A DNA stretch of 64,000 nt, taken from assembly GCF_024808665.1 (NCBI RefSeq), contig NZ_JANUBZ010000003.1, positions 310,001 to 374,000 on the forward strand, in the 5' to 3' direction. The notes below the pieces were generated by a model that was given only the letters and a program-made list of their open reading frames with translations, had not been told where the DNA came from and searched no databases. The translations under genes were made by a program, and so were the position numbers. Position 1 is the stretch's first letter; the number at the start of each line of letters is the position of its first letter. This document shows, piece after piece, positions 61,619 to 64,000 of this stretch. The DNA is from Mucilaginibacter empetricola. GTDB taxonomy: Bacteria > Bacteroidota > Bacteroidia > Sphingobacteriales > Sphingobacteriaceae.

Positions 61619-62926
61619 TTAATGACTGTATAACCTGGAAACCATTTTTATTTGCCTGCTCAATAAAAATATAACGGCCACGCTTAAAGTAAAATAAACA
61701 ACCGTAAAAAGGTAAAATGAATAGTGAATACCTGGCATTGGCGTAACTGCCTCGCTGGTGCGCATTACTCCCTGTATAATCCACGGCTGGCGGCCAACTT
61801 CTGTTACCGTCCAGCCGGCTTCAACGGCGATAAAGCCAAATGGCGTTGATAATATAAACAGGTACAGGAACCATTTTTTTATGAGCCAGCTCCTCTTTTT
61901 CCATAAGGCAATAAAATACAATATTCCTATCAGCATCATAACAGATCCAATGGCAATCATTATTTCAAAAGCAATATGGGTAACGGCAATAGGTGGTTGG
62001 TTTTGCATCGGAATTTTATCCAGGCCATCCACAGGCTGTTTAAAGTTGTCATTCACCAAAAAACTTAACAAGCCTGGAATTTCAATTCCATAATTAACCT
62101 TTTTAGCAGCGGTATCGGGTATACCACCAATAACCAGCGGCGAATAGGGTTGCGTATGAAAGTATGATTCCATGGCCGCTAATTTGGCTGGCTGTTTTTT
62201 TGCGGCGTTCTTCGCGGATATATCGCCGCTAAAAGGTTGCACTATGGCTGCTATCGCCCCAAAAACGATAGCTATTTTAAATGCTTTGGTATGGAACTTT
62301 ATATTTCTTTTGCGGGCTATCATTAAAGCGTGAATACCGGCAACCGCAAAGCCGGTGGCCATAAAGGCCGCCAAAGTCATGTGGAGTGCTTCCGAAAACC
62401 AGGAACTGTTAAACATGGCTTTTATAGGGTCGATGTTGGTATACTGACCATTGATATAATCAAACCCGGAAGGACTGTTCATCCACGAATTAGCAGAAAC
62501 CACCAGTATCCCCGAAATTACACCGCTTACCCCAACCAAAACGCCTGTAAACCAATGAAACCATTTGTTAAATCGATTCCATCCGTAAAGAAAAAAGCCC
62601 AATGCAATGGCTTCTATAAAAAAAGCAACTCCTTCCAAAGAGAATGGCATACCAAAAATTGGCCCGGCATGCTCCATAAATTTGGGCCACAGCAAACCTA
62701 ACTCAAACGAAAGAATAGTGCCGGATACCGCGCCTGTGGCAAAAAAGATAGCAACCCCTTTGCTCCAGGCCTGTGTAATATTTTTATAAACATGATCGCC
62801 GGTTTTTATCCATTTATAATGCGAAACAGCCATAAATAAAGGCATAACCATACCTATGCATGAATATATAATATGAAAACCCAATGATATGGCCATTTGC
62901 GACCTTGCAGCTAAAAAATCATTCAT
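61619..62926 (-). CDS. cydA: Cytochrome bd oxidase subunit I
   Basis: Start chosen at ATG 62926 (435 residues), giving the family beginning NDFLAARSQMAISLGFHIIY; an earlier in-frame ATG would add 12 unlikely residues. The first His (SLGFH) is the heme b595 ligand. The EAGWTVTEVGRQPWIIQGVM segment holds the conserved Glu and the GRQPW signature. The periplasmic Q-loop before it is short, as in the CioA/cyanide-insensitive branch. It oxidises quinol and reduces oxygen, giving respiratory capacity under microaerobic conditions or stress. The upstream region is shared with the divergent 63113 gene. Confidence 0.95.
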   Translation of the reverse strand: MNDFLAARSQMAISLGFHIIYSCIGMVMPLFMAVSHYKWIKTGDHVYKNITQAWSKGVAIFFATGAVSGTILSFELGLLWPKFMEHAGPIFGMPFSLEGVAFFIEAIALGFFLYGWNRFNKWFHWFTGVLVGVSGVISGILVVSANSWMNSPSGFDYINGQYTNIDPIKAMFNSSWFSEALHMTLAAFMATGFAVAGIHALMIARKRNIKFHTKAFKIAIVFGAIAAIVQPFSGDISAKNAAKKQPAKLAAMESYFHTQPYSPLVIGGIPDTAAKKVNYGIEIPGLLSFLVNDNFKQPVDGLDKIPMQNQPPIAVTHIAFEIMIAIGSVMMLIGILYFIALWKKRSWLIKKWFLYLFILSTPFGFIAVEAGWTVTEVGRQPWIIQGVMRTSEAVTPMPGIHYSFYLFTVVYFTLSVAVIFLLSRQIKMVSRLYSH

Positions 62927-62984
62927 GTTTTTTATATAAATAGTGCTGAACAAATATACCAATTGAGGGCGCTAACAATTGATA

Positions 62985-63033
62985 AGCAAAGTATTACTTG
63001 CTAAATAGAATATTTCTAAATTTTTTAATATTC
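62985..63033. promoter_or_regulatory. Dyads in the cydA / 63113 divergent region
   Basis: AGCAAAG (62985-62991) and CTTGCT (62997-63002) form a near-perfect inverted repeat, and GAATATT (63008-63014) with AATATTC (63027-63033) a second one. Both lie 59 to 108 bases upstream of cydA. No known consensus fits exactly. Confidence 0.3.
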
Positions 63034-63112
63034 GCCTGTGATATTTTTTTATTAATGAATTTATTATATACATTTACGATATTATAATAAGCCTGATTTA
63101 AAACCAATTTCG

Positions 63113-63664
63113 TTGAAACGCATTTTTGCCATGGTACTGTTAAGTATTCACCTCTTTTCTATTGGGGGGTATACCTTATTGTATCGTTATTACATTCATC
63201 AATCGGATGTACAAATGGTAAAACAGATTTTTGATAATAAAATTGATGACACCAAACTTGTTGAGATAAAAATTCCGGTAGATATGCCTACTATACAGGA
63301 TTGGAACGACTACGAAGTTGTTGAAGGGCAGATACAATTAAAAGATGCTTATTATAATTATGTGCGCTTAAAAATGACGCGCGATACCATGTATTTTATT
63401 TGTATTGCCAATGAGACAAAAACACGGCTGGAACATGCTAACGTTATTGCGGCCAAAGAAATAAATGATGTCCCTTTAACAAAAAAAGGTGAAGCGCCTG
63501 TTTCTAAAAAAATAAACTTTTTAAGCGAGTACAACTTACAAGTCTTTGCGTATGATTATACCGCTTTTGGGACAAATATCAAACAAATTATAAAACCCGC
63601 GTTGTTGCAATTAAGCTCACCTTATATAGACTCTCCCGGTAAGCCACCCAATTTCTGCGCTTAA
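63113..63664 (+). CDS. Hypothetical membrane-anchored protein, TTG start, paralogue of 47556 gene
   Basis: The 183-residue protein starts at TTG 63113 (KRIFAMVLLSIHLFSIGGYT), with no ATG before residue 8. One N-terminal hydrophobic segment is followed by a mixed alpha/beta domain: KLVEIKIPVDMPTIQDW, EGQIQLKDAYYNYVRLKM and FICIANETKTRLEHA, ending PPNFCA. It aligns throughout with the 47556-48116 product. The central KLVEIK and YNYVRLK blocks and the terminal PP..C are the best conserved. I know no function. The start of a secreted-protein gene follows 245 bases later. Confidence 0.75.
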   Translation: MKRIFAMVLLSIHLFSIGGYTLLYRYYIHQSDVQMVKQIFDNKIDDTKLVEIKIPVDMPTIQDWNDYEVVEGQIQLKDAYYNYVRLKMTRDTMYFICIANETKTRLEHANVIAAKEINDVPLTKKGEAPVSKKINFLSEYNLQVFAYDYTAFGTNIKQIIKPALLQLSSPYIDSPGKPPNFCA

Positions 63665-63909
63665 TTAACTGCTTTTGAATGCTGTGTGTTTTAACTGATT
63701 CATTTCTTGATTTAGTTACAAGTTGTCATCTCGTTAAATATAATTTACATTTTATTTAACAGATGAGTTTGTGTAGAAGCTATACTATTCCAAATATGCA
63801 GTATCCGCATTGTTTATGATTTTTCTAAGGAATGCTTTGCAGGTTTGTAAAAGCTTCTTTGGTCATTTCAACTTTCTTTTAGCTCTTATTAACCTTTTAA
63901 TTATTTATT

Positions 63910-64000
63910 ATGACTAAACACTTACGCTTGTATTTGAACAGGTATTTTGTGGTGCTATGTTTCCTTTCGTTTTTTTCAAAGGCAGCACATGCACAAACAG
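63910..64000 (+). CDS. Start of a secreted or outer-membrane protein gene, cut by the window end
   Basis: An ATG at 63910 opens a frame that runs off the window. The 30 visible residues, MTKHLRLYLNRYFVVLCFLS followed by FFSKAAHAQT, form a complete signal peptide with an AHAQ cleavage site. The long leader and the small gene before it would fit a TonB-dependent receptor, but nothing in the visible part proves it. Confidence 0.6.
   Translation, partial: MTKHLRLYLNRYFVVLCFLSFFSKAAHAQT

Noticed and set aside
1..64000. Prophage, integrative element or insertion sequence
   Set aside because: No transposase, integrase, phage structural gene or terminal direct repeat pair was seen.

Overview
The window looks like a chromosome segment of a Bacteroidota bacterium of the family Sphingobacteriaceae, most like Mucilaginibacter or Pedobacter. 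The evidence is the AT-rich intergenic DNA, the gene content (DUF1080/3-keto-disaccharide hydrolases, GMC oxidoreductases with gluconate-2-dehydrogenase subunit-3 partners, a Reg_prop/Y_Y_Y hybrid kinase, NIPSNAP, TMEM175 and YyaL proteins) and A-rich leaders ending in AATAAAATG-like starts instead of strong Shine-Dalgarno sites. I saw no rRNA, tRNA, CRISPR array, insertion sequence or phage gene. Exact genus is inference.

Layout. 1-16 kb is mostly housekeeping or isolated genes: the 3' end of a dipeptide epimerase, an M20 dipeptidase, a secreted protein built of 38 twelve-residue repeats, a TPR protein ending in a kinase dimerisation domain without an ATPase domain, a small possibly frameshifted gene, an XRE regulator, a UvrD/PcrA helicase, an M1-type peptidase, a YyaL-type thioredoxin-domain protein, a SlyD-like isomerase and a sodium/solute symporter. 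17.0-33.0 kb is the most distinctive part: fourteen same-strand genes forming a putative periplasmic sugar-oxidation / 3-keto-glycoside locus. They encode two GMC flavoproteins, two Tat-targeted small subunits, a lipoprotein cytochrome c, two Gfo/Idh/MocA oxidoreductases, four xylose-isomerase-like TIM barrels, a DUF1080 hydrolase, an MFS permease and a TolB-like protein. A large hybrid sensor kinase follows at 33.2-37.4 kb.

37.5-48.9 kb holds a NIPSNAP/PYROXD2-like pair, aquaporin Z, a membrane-anchored regulator divergent from a concanavalin-fold secreted protein and an alpha/beta hydrolase, a PQQ dehydrogenase with built-in cytochrome c, a TMEM175 channel, an internally duplicated DoxX-like protein, a small hypothetical gene with a CTG start and an outer-membrane barrel. 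49.3-52.7 kb is pta-ackA. 52.8-57.0 kb carries a VOC protein and then an ArsR-SRPBCC-SRPBCC-DHFR-like-DoxX-MATE operon with two clear operator copies. 57.0-60.5 kb returns to sugar chemistry (secreted YhcH protein, Tat-targeted Gfo/Idh/MocA, double DUF1080). 60.6-62.9 kb is cydBA. The window ends with a paralogue of the 47.6-kb hypothetical protein and the start of a secreted protein.

How they may work together (inference). GMC/small-subunit complexes oxidise a glycoside, probably at C3, and pass electrons to the lipoprotein cytochrome c. Exported TIM barrels, Gfo/Idh/MocA enzymes and DUF1080 hydrolases isomerise, reduce or cleave the keto-sugar; the MFS permease imports the product for the unsigned cytosolic oxidoreductase and isomerase. 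The PQQ dehydrogenase offers a second periplasmic oxidation route. Cytochrome bd and Pta-AckA fit low-oxygen respiration and overflow metabolism. Several genes start at GTG, TTG or CTG; I corrected starts where signal peptides, paralogues or family N-termini argued for it. No exact match to the Bacteroidota -33/-7 promoter pattern stood out by eye, so I list no core promoters.
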